From Cheilinus undulatus (lineage: Eukaryota > Chordata > Actinopteri > Labriformes > Labridae), in NCBI RefSeq assembly GCF_018320785.1, contig NC_054877.1:19884329-19948328 (forward strand): a DNA stretch of 64,000 nt, read 5' to 3'. The notes below the pieces were generated by a model. That model had not been told where the DNA came from and ran no database searches. It saw nothing but the letters and a program-made list of their open reading frames with translations. Shown here in pieces: positions 1 through 11,300 of the stretch (within the stretch, counting starts at the first letter, position 1; every line of letters starts with the position of its first letter). Made by a program: the position numbers and the translations under genes.

Positions 1-1314
1 AATGTTCCTTTGTTGTGTTTTTCAGGATTAGGTGATTCATTGTCTTATTACATTAGATGACAGACAATATGAGTGACATATTTATAAGGCTTACTCACTC
101 ATGAAGAAGTATAATAAAGAAAGTAGTTGAGTGTGATTGGGACTCTCTTAACCACAATGCAGTAAATCTCTAATGAAAATGCATTTTCAGGACAAGTCCT
201 TAAACAAAATCCCCCTATAATAAAATATATGTATCTGTAGAGTTTTTTTCCCCTTTAACTTAAGCATTATCATATGAGAAGGAGTGATTTTGTAGTGAAT
301 ATTTTCATTGCAGGCATTTGGTCCTAAAAACGAGGCTGCAGTAAAGGTGTCCAACGTGAATAAATTGAAGAATTATATTTTCATAGTGGCAGATATTGAC
401 CAAGCAGCCCCAAAAAGCATCTGAGAATGAGATTCAGAAATCCAGGATGTAACTTTTTTTAATTTTATTGGAGGATTCAAGATACCATGTCAATTTCCAC
501 TTGATCTGCTACTGATTTTAACTGTGGATATAATGATAATAATAATAACAATAATGAATTTTATTTATGGGTTTCTTTCAAAGCATTCAAGGTCACCTTA
601 GAAGAAAAGCTTAAAACAAGACAAATAAATAAGCCCACAAAATATACACAAGTTAGCAATAAGTTCAAACAATGAAACAGTGTAGGTGTACTAAAAGAAA
701 TCAGTCAGACTCAATATAGCAGTTTGAAAAGATGGGTTTTAAGACAAGACTTGAAAATGGAGGGAGAGAAAATATTACGGATGTCTGGTGGGAGGGAGTT
801 CCAAAGTCGGGGTAACCTGGCACGCCAGATGGATGTGGACAACGTTTGGAAAAGGGCAGGGCCTTTGAAAAAAAACTCAGCGGGTGATTAGATGAATGTG
901 CTGTCTGTCACCTGTGACATAGCGGCTAACAAGGTGAGACCCTACTGACGGGTAAACTCCATGGAGAACTGCATAACACAAACCATGGCGACTGTAGACA
1001 TGTCAGTACACAACTTTTGTTGGTTTTGAAAAGAAAACAACTCAGTTCTGTTCTTTGTTCTTCTTTTAACAAAGAGATGTCGTCAAGTTCTGATAAAACT
1101 GGCACTTTAGCAGCATCCACACTAATGTCCAGTGGTGGACAAAGTGTTCAACTCCAGTACTTGAGTCAAAGTACTGATACTCGTGGTCAAATCTTACTCA
1201 AGTACAAGTAAAAGTTGCTCGGTGAAATTGTACTCAAGTTAAAGTACTAAAGTACTTACTTGTAACAATACTTCAGTATTCAAAAGTACAAAGTACATTT
1301 TTTAATAACAGTAC
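1..1314. repeat. Local duplication, copy 1
   Basis: This stretch recurs almost unchanged at 6486-7827. Reading the two side by side I see about ten substitutions and one 28-bp length difference (copy 2 has extra bases near 7398-7425), so identity is about 99%. The copy starts at the window edge and may extend further left. It contains a LINE 3' end, the left arm of a short inverted-repeat element and the start of a hAT element, so the duplication is younger than all three insertions. Confidence 0.9.
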
Positions 1315-2260
1315 ATTGCTGTATTGTTTTCTCAGTGCTTTTACAGAACCTTGTAACTCTCTGAAACCACCTAATGATGTACTGACTTACATGTTGAACC
1401 ACTCTGCTGCAAAAAGTCTATAAAAACACCTGTAAAAGCTTCACCATAAAAATGCAATCAAAAACAATAAGGACAACTATTGTCATTTTTTTTTTCTTGA
1501 CTGCTGAAATGTAGTTTGTTAGCTGTTTACACAGAAGATATTTGAAATGATAAGAATCATTCCTCATTTCTGAAATCTCAAACATCAAGCTGAGATATGG
1601 CCATGGGTGCGCTGGTTTTTCAGCTTGAGTTTCTCCTGCCATCTCCATTGCTGAGTTTTGTTTGAATGAAGGCGGGAGAGCTTGCTACACGGAGGGAGGA
1701 TGACGTAGCCTATTTCCAAATCCATCCCAGGTTTGAGTGGTGACTGTGATTGGTTCCCTTCTGTGAGGAGCACAGCGTGTGGCCAATTGCATTTTAGAAA
1801 AGAAAAACATGAACATCTGACTACAAAGCTATTCTGAACCTATAAGGAACGAGTAATGACAGGCTTCCTAGAAATGTAGTGGAGTCGAAAGTACAATATT
1901 TGTCTTTGAAGTTTAGTGGAGTGAAAGTCATAAGCTTCCAAAAAAACAAATACTCAAGTAAAGTACAAATACTAAAAAAATGTACTTAAGTACAGTACTC
2001 AGGTAAATGTACTCCGTTACTGTCCGCCACTGCTAATATCTTCCGCCATAAATGCACCGGCCCCTTGTTGCTGCTTTACCTTGCAAAGCAGATGGAAACG
2101 CCCGTTTCCATGTTTCTCACTGGTGAATCCATCTTGCAGAGCTCCCGTCTGAACCCTCTGGGCCTGGTTAGACAGTGACAGGACCAATCAGTGACGAGGG
2201 GCAGTACTTTCAGGTGCGGCGGAGTTGTAACACGAGCGTATCCAACTGCGTTGTATGGTT
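811..2260. mobile_element. Short inverted-repeat DNA element (MITE-like), itself interrupted
   Basis: The element is flanked by AAAGTCGG at both ends (803-810, 2261-2268), an 8-bp target duplication as made by hAT transposases. Its ends are weakly inverted: AACCTGGCACGCCAGATGGA at the left against AACCATACAACGCAGTTGGA on the opposite strand at the right, about two thirds identical. It sits inside the LINE 3' end and is interrupted by a 903-bp hAT element at 1130-2032. Without that, it is about 550 bp. I see no transposase. The short reading frames at 926-1211 lie in it and show no known protein. Confidence 0.6.
1130..2032. mobile_element. hAT-type non-autonomous element with 8-bp target duplication
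   Basis: The ends are inverted: CAGTGGTGGACAAAGT at 1130 and, on the other strand, CAGTGGCGGACAGTAAC at 2032. Flanking octamers CTAATGTC (1122-1129) and CTAATATC (2033-2040) match at 7 of 8 bases, a hAT-style duplication. Inside both ends are runs of AGTACTCAAGTA-like sequence, a pattern common in teleost hAT derivatives. No transposase is seen, so it would have moved in trans. Confidence 0.8.
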
Positions 2261-2510
2261 AAAGTCGGGTAGCAGAGCGACTAAAGGCTCTGGAGCCCAT
2301 GGTGGTGAAGCGGGCAGGTGGGAAGGTGAGTTGGAGAGAGAAAGAGGATTCAAGAGTGTAAGAGGGGGTGCTGATGTGAAGGAGGTCAGAAAGGTACGGA
2401 GGGGCGAGGTTATGGATGGCTTTGAAGGTCAGGAGCAGAATCTTAAAATCAATGCGGTAGCTAATCAGGAACAAGTGTAGCTGCTGAAGGATTCCTGGTA
2501 TTGGCCTCAT

Positions 2511-4050
2511 TGGCCACTCATTGGCTCACTGGCCTCAGTTAAGGTCAAAGTTCATCATTCAATCATAAGAAAGACACTGGGCAAAAATGGCATCATGGGA
2601 GATGTCTAAGGCCAAACCTGCTGACAAAAAACAAAAAAAAAAACACAACGGCTCGTCTCACATTTGCAAAGAAAAGTCTTGATGATCCCCAAGACATTTG
2701 GAGAAATATTCTGTGGACAAAAGCTGAACTTTTAGGAAGTACACCTGACTTGTCATTACAAGGTCATGCCCAAGTCCAGGCTGAAGCAGCATGTAGCTGC
2801 ACTATGACACAGTGAAATGGTTGAGAAACACTGTACATGATAGGAGACTTCATTCATGTGTTTTAGTCATGTGTGGCCTGATTAGCTGATGCTGATCACC
2901 TGGCACCTGAGATTCAGCTGTCTTCTTGATATACCTGGTGGTGTTGGCCCTCCCTATGAAATAGAGTCCTTTAATTGAATTTTATACAGACATGCAGCTC
3001 CTGTCAAGGTCTTGATGAGAGCAGGTGCAGAAGAGATGAATTTTATCATTTCCAGCTCCATTAGAACACATTGAAAACTTTTATTGAGAAAGGATTGTGG
3101 GTTCTTATTTTGATTGACATCACCGAAGTCAAGACAACACACAAACACACACGCATGCACGCTTCACTCGCTAACACACACACACACACAAATGCACAAC
3201 TGTGACAGCACACAACTGTTAAAGAGCAAAGTAAGTGTAGTTTGCAACCACTGAGAGAGGAAGATCAATGAGTCAAAACAAATGTTCTGTTCCTGATTTC
3301 TGTGCAAACACAGCTTTTACCCTCACTTTTATTTAGCCAGTTAAGTGTAAAAGAGGCAAGGAAACAAGGGCTTGATATTCTCATAGCATCCAGGTATGGT
3401 ATTGAGCTGCTGTGACTGTGTTAAAATGTAAGTAAATTTAAAAATAGTTGAGTAAAACCAAAATCATAAGCGGCCTCATGTTGGACAAAAAACTTGGCTC
3501 TTGGGTGTAGCAGGTGCTTGATGTGCTTTCCATGTGCTGGTATGTTTGCAATGGCATGAATACAGATTCTAAATTCTCAGATTTCAACATAACAAAAACT
3601 CCAGGACACAATTACTGACTCCACCTTTGAGAAAAAGTAAACAAAGGTCATTAAAACAAAAAGCAAACATTAAAACTATGACACTTTGTCACAGTATCTG
3701 GCTTCATTTTGTCATACAAGGGACCTATTGTTTGTCTTTTACTGGAAGCCAAGATTAATAGCTGTTCTTTCTTTCCTGTTCAACCCTTTTAAATCAAATT
3801 TGTTTACACCAATGTGAAACATGGAGGCCTTTAAAGGTAAAGTTCCAACAAATAAGAACAATTCTAATCCAGTAAAGGTAGAAAAGTATATTAAACTACT
3901 TGTATTAGAACTTCTGATCTGTATGTCTGCTGCTTCATATCCTAAAACAACTCAGTTTGACATTAAGGTACCATAAGTGTTTGTTAAATAACTATCATCC
4001 TATCTCAAAATATTCATTTGAAATTATTTTTATTAAGACCATTCTTACAC
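2511..4050. other. Spacer without recognisable gene
   Basis: AT-rich sequence in which I find no coding exon or clear element. A short CA dinucleotide run lies at 3173-3190, with scattered CA-rich sequence just before it (3137-3170). Confidence 0.5.
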
Positions 4051-4054
4051 CATT

Positions 4055-4200
4055 TTAATCTGGGTACAGATTTAAGCACAGCATCATTTCTGCCACGTCT
4101 CCTGTTATTAATGAGATTATTTCAGCTCCAGATAAGAAAAAACACTCTGTAGCACTGTTTGTGGATGTGTCTGAAGCATTTGACACAGTTGATCACTTTT
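4055..4200 (+). mobile_element. LINE reverse-transcriptase fragment
   Basis: The plus strand reads SATSLVINEIISAPDKKKHS followed by VALFVDVSEAFDTVDH. That is the conserved RT block with the catalytic-domain aspartates (consensus LLDLSAAFDTVDH) of L2/Rex/CR1-type non-LTR elements. Sequence on both sides has decayed beyond recognition. It is opposite in orientation to the LINE end at 529-2510. Confidence 0.65.
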
Positions 4201-4324
4201 ACTAAAACTTTACCGATTAAGTTTGATAACAATAGTTGAACATCATTTCATAAATAACTTTTAGACTGGTAATAGTGTGTCAAGGAAGATGAGGTCAAGT
4301 CCTCTTTTATCCATGTAACAAAGA

Positions 4325-4585
4325 GCAAGCTTGTACATCTGGACATTGCAATTTTACTTCATTCTTCTTTCCCTCCGCCAGGTTGCACATGGATCAGACG
4401 TGAACAGCCGCTTTCAAATCCAGCCACAAACTCTTTATTGGATTGAGATCCGGTGCTTTGGCCTCGGCCACTCTAGAACATTCACCTTGTTGTCTTTTAA
4501 CCATTTCTGTGTAGCTTTCAGCGTATGCATCTGGTTATTGTCTTGCCGAAGTTCTCTCGCAGTATATCTCACCATGCTTCACTAG
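4325..4585 (-). mobile_element. Tc1-like element fragment
   Basis: This resembles the same part of the better preserved Tc1-like copies at 24453 and 61263: the shared track runs from the 'cttgtacatctgga' segment through 'aaccatttctgtgtagcttt'. It represents the distal transposase region on the minus strand and is too decayed to translate. It stops where the 30-bp tandem repeat begins. Confidence 0.6.
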
Positions 4586-4590
4586 GAAGC

Positions 4591-4920
4591 TAGTTATAAT
4601 GAGGCTAACTAGTGACTAGCTAGTTATAATGAGGCCAACTAGTGACTAGCTAGTTATAATGAGGCCAACTAGTGACTAGCTAGTTATAATGAAGCTAACT
4701 AGTGACTAGCTAGTTATAATGAAGCTAACTAGTGACTAGCTAGTTATAATGAAGCTAACTAGTGACTAGCTAGTTATAATGAAGCTAACTAGTGACTAGC
4801 TAGTTATAATGAAGCTAACTAGTGACTAGCTAGTTATAATGAAGCTAACTAGTGACTAGCTAGTTATAATGAAGCTAACTTGTTACTAGCTAGTTATAAT
4901 GAGGCTAACTAGTTACTAGT
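4591..4920. repeat. 30-bp tandem repeat (minisatellite), 11 units
   Basis: Eleven head-to-tail 30-bp units of form TAGTTATAATGA(A/G)G(C)(T/C)AACTAGTGACTAGC. Units differ by only one to three substitutions: two GAGGCC units near the left, GAAGCT in the middle, and TGTTACTAGC in the tenth. Each unit contains ACTAGT and, across the junction, CTAGCTAG, so short palindromes recur every 30 bp. A decayed partial unit follows to about 4940. Confidence 0.95.
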
Positions 4921-4940
4921 AAGCTAGTTATTAGTTATAT

Positions 4941-5559
4941 AATTTTAAAAACATTTTTTATATTCAATGAGAAAGTCACACAAACCTCAAAGTGTTAACC
5001 TGTCACCTCTGACAACAACAGCTGTCACAGCCCCTGGTGCAGATGGGATGTGTTGTCACTCCTGACTGGTCGAAATCTCATGCTCCTTTGGACAAATGTA
5101 ATGTGCAGAAGTAGCTGCACTGCTTAAATACAAAATTTTAAATTTTTTGAAGGAAAAGATAAGTAAAGCCAATTTTTTATGTAAAATGTGCATATTTACC
5201 CCCCAATTCTCATGGTAAGGGGAATATTGTTGTTTTTTTAAACTTGAAACCTATTTTATTGGATTCCTTGACCCCAAAAATGTACACTTTGACACCAAGT
5301 TTGTCATTATAGCTATAACAGAGGCAAAGATATGGGTTCTAGGGTATTTTCAGCGAATTAGTGGCCATTTTTGAAAAACGTGTCTATTTCCGATACAAAG
5401 AGTGAACTCACTTGTGTCTTAGGATAAATTTATTTGTGTGACCCTAAGGTACTTCCATGCCAAAGGGGACCTTTGCATCAGGACTTGAAGTCAAAGGCCT
5501 ATTTTTTTGCGTTTAACCGTCCTACCAATATGCTGGACCTCTGTTGAATTAGGTCAGTC
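4941..5559. other. Unassigned sequence between the minisatellite and a Tc1-like end
   Basis: Non-coding. The texture resembles an old dispersed repeat but I cannot name it. It runs directly into the Tc1-like terminal sequence at 5560. Confidence 0.3.
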
Positions 5560-5717
5560 ACTTTAAAGGGTGCAAATATTTATGCAGTAATTTATTTTGC
5601 CTTACATATTTTTATTCAACTGACATTACTTTGTAGGAAAATTTGACCATAATTGATTTATAAAATCAATAAAAGTATTAAACATCCTAGAGGGTGAATA
5701 CTTTTTATAAGCACTGT
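5560..5717 (+). mobile_element. Tc1-like terminal segment, inverted relative to 4325-4585
   Basis: The segment ends in 'gaatactttttataagcactgt', the outer inverted repeat seen at the ends of the copies at 24453 and 61263-62495. Its inner part ('tatttatgcagt...ttattttgc') matches the transposase 3' side of those copies in the opposite direction to the fragment at 4325. The two pieces are therefore not one simple element. Confidence 0.6.
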
Positions 5718-5984
5718 GTTACATTCGTTCTAGCTCTCATTTTCTACATTTATTTGATCGGTGTAATGTATAAATGTCTTAATATTTTACTTCTTCAATG
5801 ATTGCTTTATTCATGTTAATTATTTGGTTACATCTTAACTTCTCTGTTTAATCTGTTTCCGATTTCTTTTTATCTTCTTTGTTGTACACCTCAGCACCAT
5901 TGAAAATGAAGGTTGTCCCTCAGTATGTCTTCCAAGATTTAAATAAATGTGTAAAGATTTTGATGATGAAGGAAACACTGATTT

Positions 5985-6070
5985 ATAATTATAAAATAAT
6001 TAACTTTATTATTTAGAACTTTTTAAAAACACAGTTACGAAGTGCTTCACAAATCCCAGAAGGGACAGAA
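5985..6070 (-). mobile_element. LINE or SINE 3' tail
   Basis: On the minus strand the sequence reads 'gaagcacttcgtaactgtg...aataataaagttaat', the usual end of fish non-LTR elements (consensus '...aagcactttgtaa...ataaataaag(att)n'). Only the tail is recognisable. Confidence 0.4.
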
Positions 6071-6485
6071 AGACAAGCAAACAAACAAAGCAAACATACC
6101 CACAATAAATAGAATAACGAGCATGAATTCAATGGCAGACACAACTAAAAAAACAGATGGGTTAATAAGAATTTTAAAAAACAAACGCTAATCGATAAAA
6201 ATGAGTTGTTAGTAACTTTTTAAAAGAAACTACAGATGGGCAGGCTTGATGTTATGGGAACGACTAAGGAAGCAGACTACTAAATGTTGCATTTACCTGA
6301 AGTGAGCGTGGTCTATAACGATTTCTGGAAAATCATATTTTGTTCTGGCAACATAGCAGGAAACATTTTCAGATCATTACACAGTGATCCTTTTCACAGT
6401 CTTTTGGCCTGCATTTTTAGTTGCACAAAGAACCTTTTCTCTCCTTCCTTGGACGACACCTGATAGTCAACATGATGAATGTCTA

Positions 6486-7827
6486 AATGTTCCTTTGTTG
6501 TGTTTTTCAGGATTAGGTGATTCATTGTCTTATTACATAAGATGACAGACAATATGAGTGACATATTTATAAGGCTTACTCACTCATGAAGAAGTATAAT
6601 AAAGAAAGTAGTTGAGTGTGATTGGGACTCTCTTAACCACAATGCAGTAAATCTCTAATGAAAATGCATTTTCAGGACAAGTCCTTAAACAAAATCCCCC
6701 TATAATAAAATATATGTATCTGTAGAGTTTTTTTCCCCTTTAACTTAAGCATTATCATATGAGAAGGAGTGATTTTGTAGTGAATATTTTCATTGCAGGC
6801 ATTTGGTCCTAAAAACGAGGCTGCAGTAAAGGTGTCCAACGTGAATAAATTGAAGAATTATATTTTCATAGTGGCAGATATTGACCAAGCAGCCCCAAAA
6901 AGCATCTGAGAATGAGATTCAGAAATCCAGGATGTAACTTTTTTTAATTGTATTGGAGGATTCAAGATACCATGTCAATTTCCACTTGATCTGCTACTGA
7001 TTTTAACTGTGGATATAATGATAATAATAATAACAATAATGAATTTTATTTATGGGTTTCTTTCAAAGCATTCAAGGTCACCTTAGAAGAAAAGCTTAAA
7101 ACAAGACAAATAAATAAGCCCACAAAATATACACAAGTTAGCAATAAGTTCAAACAATGAAACAGTGTAGGTGTACTAAAAGAAATCAGTCAGACTCAAT
7201 ATAGCAGTTTGAAAAGATGGGTTTTAAGACAAGACTTGAAAATGGAGGGAGAGAAAATATTACGGATGTCTGGTGGGAGGGAGTTCCAAAGTCGGGGTAA
7301 CCTGGCACGCCAGATGGATGTGGACAACGTTTGGGAAAGGGCAGGGCCTTTGAAAAAAAACTCAGCGGGTGATTAGATGAATGTGCTGTCTGTCACATCT
7401 TTACGGGCCAATCAGCAACAAAACCTGTGACATAGCGGCTAACAAGGTGAGACCCTACTGATGGGTAAACTCCATGGAGAACTGCATAACACAAACCATG
7501 GCGACTGTAGACATGTCAGTACACAACTTTTGTTGGTTTTGAAAAGAAAACAACTCAGTTCTGTTCTTTGTTCTTCTTTTAACAAAGAAATGTCGTCAAG
7601 TTCTGATAAAGCTGGCACTTTAGCAGCATCCACACTAATGTCCAGTGGTGGACAAAGTGTTCAACTCCGGTACTTGAGTCAAAGTACTGATACTCATGGT
7701 CAAATCTTACTCAAGTACAAGTAAAAGTTGCTCGGTGAAATTGTACTCAAGTTAAAGTACTAAAGTACTTACTTGTAACAATACTTCAGTATTCAAAAGT
7801 ACAAAGTACATTTTTTAATAACAGTAC
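6486..7827. repeat. Local duplication, copy 2
   Basis: Nearly identical to 1-1314 (about ten substitutions). This copy retains 28 bp absent from copy 1, so the missing bases are probably a later deletion in copy 1. It repeats the LINE end, target site AAAGTCGG (7288-7295), the inverted-repeat element start at 7296 and the hAT start at 7643. The match stops exactly where the Gypsy-class LTR begins at 7828. Confidence 0.9.
7643..7827. mobile_element. 5' part of a hAT-type element, cut by the LTR element
   Basis: Second copy of the start of the element at 1130-2032, with the same CAGTGGTGGACAAAGT end and the same preceding octamer CTAATGTC. It stops at 7827, next to the LTR start. Its right half is not found downstream of the LTR element. 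Confidence 0.75.
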
Positions 7828-8340
7828 TGTGGTGTTTTACTTTGTACATTTTGATTTATTGTGATAACTTCCGGTTTCCGGTGTCACTTCTGCTGGCCGC
7901 TAACTTTATTTTGTGTTCCCTGAGGCAATCTCCCCTCCCCCCCGGGTGCTGTGGAGAGATCACACCTGCAGCGAGTTCTCATCAAGAGGGACTACTTAAG
8001 ATCTGCAGCTGCAGCTCTCCACCAGCGCCTGAGTTTTGACTACCCCCCCTCTGCTCCAGGCTCACACGTTCTCTCAAGAAACCTTTAGAGAAGTCTTCAG
8101 CGTTTATTGTTAGATCTCTTGAGTTATTTCCAGTGCTTGTGTTTTTTGTGACCTGTTCTAACGTGCCTCCTCCTTTTTTCTTCCAGTGCCTCACTCCCCG
8201 CTCACTGCAGCCAGCTCCAGCACTCTCTCACTCCGGACTCTTGGACTCTCATTCCCTGATTGCTTACCTGTGCAAATAAAACTGTTAAAACTGCTACTCC
8301 GCGTCCGCATCCTGGGTTCTCCACCACAAATCATACAACA
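7828..8340 (+). repeat. 5' long terminal repeat of the Gypsy-class element
   Basis: The stretch begins TGTGGTGTTTTAC and ends CATACAACA, immediately upstream of the gag start. 'caaataaaactgtt' near 8274 is a plausible polyadenylation signal inside the LTR. No matching 3' LTR occurs in the window, so the pair cannot be used for dating. Confidence 0.7.
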
Positions 8341-11300
8341 GAAAACTCAGGCCAGAAATGGACCCAGCGGACCCGGACTCAATCAAGACTGCAATATCTC
8401 ACCAAGGACAACGCCTCGGACAACACGAGACCACGTTAAAAGGTATCATGCAATCATTACAATCCCTCAGCACCCAGGTCTCCAGTATCTCCAACCAATT
8501 ACTCACTGCCAATCAGCCTCAGCCTCCACCACCAGAGCCAGCACCTGATAGCAATCAGCCACCCTTAGTTGATCCCACACCTTCCCCCCCCTCACCACCT
8601 CCTTAGAGAGCCTCAGGTTCCCCACCCAGATTTCTTTTCTGGTGAGATAGGAAAAGCTCGAGGATTTTTGTTACGTTGCTCGTTGGTTTTTGATCAGCAA
8701 CCCCTTAGCTATCCCACAGACAGGGTTAAGATAGCGTTTGTGATAAATTTGTTACGTGGTCAAGCCTCCCGTTGGGCCACCGCTATTTGGGAGCGGGAAT
8801 CCCCTGTGTTAGCATCATATTCTGAGTTTTCCAGTGAGTTGTGCCGCATATTTGATCACCCCCTCCAGGGCCAAGAGGCAGCCAAGTGTTTATTTTCCCT
8901 TTCACAGGGTTCTAGATCAGTGGCAGATTTTTCTATAGACGTTCGTATTGCGGCTTCTGAGAGCGGGTGGGGGGAAACCAGACTCAAGGGGATTTTCCTT
9001 AGAAGCCTGTCAGAGGAATTAAAAGACGAACTAGCTTCCAGAGATGAACCTGATTCCCTTGAGGGCCTCATTTCACTAGCTATACGCATTGATAATCATT
9101 TGAGGGAGAGACACCGAGAGAAGAGCCAGGCTAGAAGCCCTAGACCACGGACCATGGCTCCCCCTTCTGGTCAGACAGCTTTTCAACCTCCTGTTACACC
9201 TAGACCCCCTGTAGATTCTCCCTCGTCCTCCCATGAAGAACCCATGCAACTTGGTAGAGCCCGCTTAAACCCCAGTGAACGCCAGAGGAGATTTAGTCTC
9301 AAACTTTGCATTTATTGTGGTCAAGCTGGTCATTTCCTCACCTCTTGTCCGGAACTGTTAAAAGACCGGGCTCACTCGTGAATCAGGGCACACGAGTGAG
9401 CCAGACCAATTCCCTTTCTGGCCCTCCCCTACGTTTAGCAGTCCCAGCTAGCTTGTTGTGGGAACACGACTCGGTGCCCATTCAGGCTCTCATTGATTCA
9501 GGAGCCGAGGATAACTTTATTCAAGACAGCCTCGCGCAACAGCTTCACCTTCCCTTAGAGCCCTTAATCGTCCCCAAGACCGTCACGGCCCTTGACGGCA
9601 GACTTCTCGCTAAAGTTACTCATCGTACTGTTCCCATCACCCTAATCATCTCCGGTAATCATCGCGAAAGCCTTCAGCCTTTTGTTATTCCGTCCCCTCA
9701 CGCACCTGTGGTATTAGGTCTCCCCTGGCTACAGCTCCATAACCCCCAAATCAATTGGAAAACTGCTACCATCTCTAACTGGAGCATTCATTGTCACTCC
9801 CACTGTTTACGTTCCGCCAATCCTCCTGTTCACCGTCCCTCAGTCACTCCCTCTCCTCCGGATTTAACTAATGTTCCCTCTGAGTACCACGATCTAGCTC
9901 CCGTCTTTAGCAAAGAGCTAGCTGTTTCTCTCCCTCCGCACCGCCCGTACGACTGTGCGATTGATTTAATCCCTGGCGCCTCCCTGCCTAGTAGCCGCCT
10001 TTACAACCTCTCCATCCCTGAGAAGGAGGCCATGGAGACGTACATTCACGACTCTTTAGCCTCCGGTCTCATTCGTCCCTCCTCATCTCCACTAGGGGCA
10101 GGGTTCTTTTTTGTCAAAAAGAAAGACACTACACTCCGCCCGTGCATAGATTTCAGGGGACTTAATGATATCACCATAAAGAACAAGTATCCTCTCCCCT
10201 TAATCGATCCTTCTTTTGAGCCTCTGTGTTCTGCCAAGGTTTTCTCCAAACTAGATCTCAGGAACGCTTACCACCTTATCAGGATCAGAGAGGGGGACGA
10301 GTGGAAGACAGCTTTTAAGACTCCCATGGGACACTGAGTATTTGGTCATGCTTTTCGGTCTAACTAACGCCCCAGCAGTCTTCCAGGCCCTAATTAACGA
10401 CGTGCTCAGGGACATGCTTAATAGATTTGTGTTTGTATATTTAGATGATATACTCATCTTTTCCCACTCCCTTGAACAGCACCAGCAACATGTTCGCCTA
10501 GTTCTCCACAGACTGTTTGAGAACAGACTTTATGTGAAACCTGAAAAGTGTGAGTTCCACTCCGACTCAGTTTGTTTTTTAGGGTTCATCATTGCTCAGG
10601 GCCAGTTACAGCCAGACCCCGCCAAAATTAAGTTAGTGACAGATTGGCCCATCCCTACCAACCGCAAGGAGCTTCAGAGGTTTCTGGGCTTTGCCAACTT
10701 CTACAGGAGGTTCATTCGTGACTATAGCAGGGTAGCAGCCCCTCTCACTAGGCTCACCTCCCCTAACTCCCCCTACCGGTGGTCTCCAGAGGCGGCAGCA
10801 GCGTTCACACGGCTCAAGACTCTTTTTACCTCTGCTCCTGTCCTCAAACATCCGGACTCATCCCTTCAGTTTGTTGTTGAGGTGGATGCATCCGAGACAG
10901 GTGCAGGGGCCGTGCTGTCCCAGAGAGACCCAGAGACCCAAAAGCTGCATCCCTGTGCCTTTTTCTCTCGCCGTTTGTCCCCTGCTGAAAGGAATTACGA
11001 CGTGGGAAACAGAGAGTTGCTGGCTGTAGTGTGGGCTCTTCAGGAGTGGAGGCACTGGTTGGAGGGCACGAAACACCCCTTCATTATCTGGACCGACTAC
11101 AAGAACCTCGCCTATCTCCGCTCTGCACGATGCCTCAACTCTCGTCAGGCCCGGTGGGCCTTGTTCCTCAGCAGGTTTCACTTCACCCTCTCATACCGCC
11201 CTGGTTCCCGGAACACTAAGCCAGATGTCCTATCTCGTGTTGAGTCCCCCTCTCGTGATGTTCCCGAACCGGATCGGATTCTTTCCCCCGAATGTATCGT

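Larger units (their letters stand above)
529..2510 (-). mobile_element. L2/Rex-type LINE 3' end, split by a nested insertion
   Basis: Minus-strand reading gives the C-terminus of a non-LTR reverse transcriptase in two pieces. The first (about 2510-2261) reads YRIDFKILLLTFKAIHNLAP and ends in SRAFSRSATRL. The second (about 820-711) resumes with RLPRLWNSLPPDIRNIF and ends at KTHLFKLLY plus a stop. A 3' untranslated tail follows, ending near 529 in an ATT-rich simple repeat, as usual for this class. The break between pieces falls exactly at the duplicated octamer AAAGTCGG (803-810 and 2261-2268), so a 1450-bp insertion split one LINE copy. The subfamily (L2/Maui or Rex1) cannot be settled by eye. 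Confidence 0.75.

Noticed and set aside
2175-2480. Plus-strand reading frame of 101 codons
   Set aside because: Antisense of the LINE reverse-transcriptase end on the minus strand and of the right arm of the inserted element.
4591-4920. Regular 30-bp repeat as a CRISPR array
   Set aside because: Units are contiguous with no unique spacers, and the genome is eukaryotic. It is a minisatellite.
7461-7724. 87-codon plus frame, nearly repeated at 1017-1211
   Set aside because: Lies in the inverted-repeat element and its hAT insertion, crosses their border, and resembles no protein.
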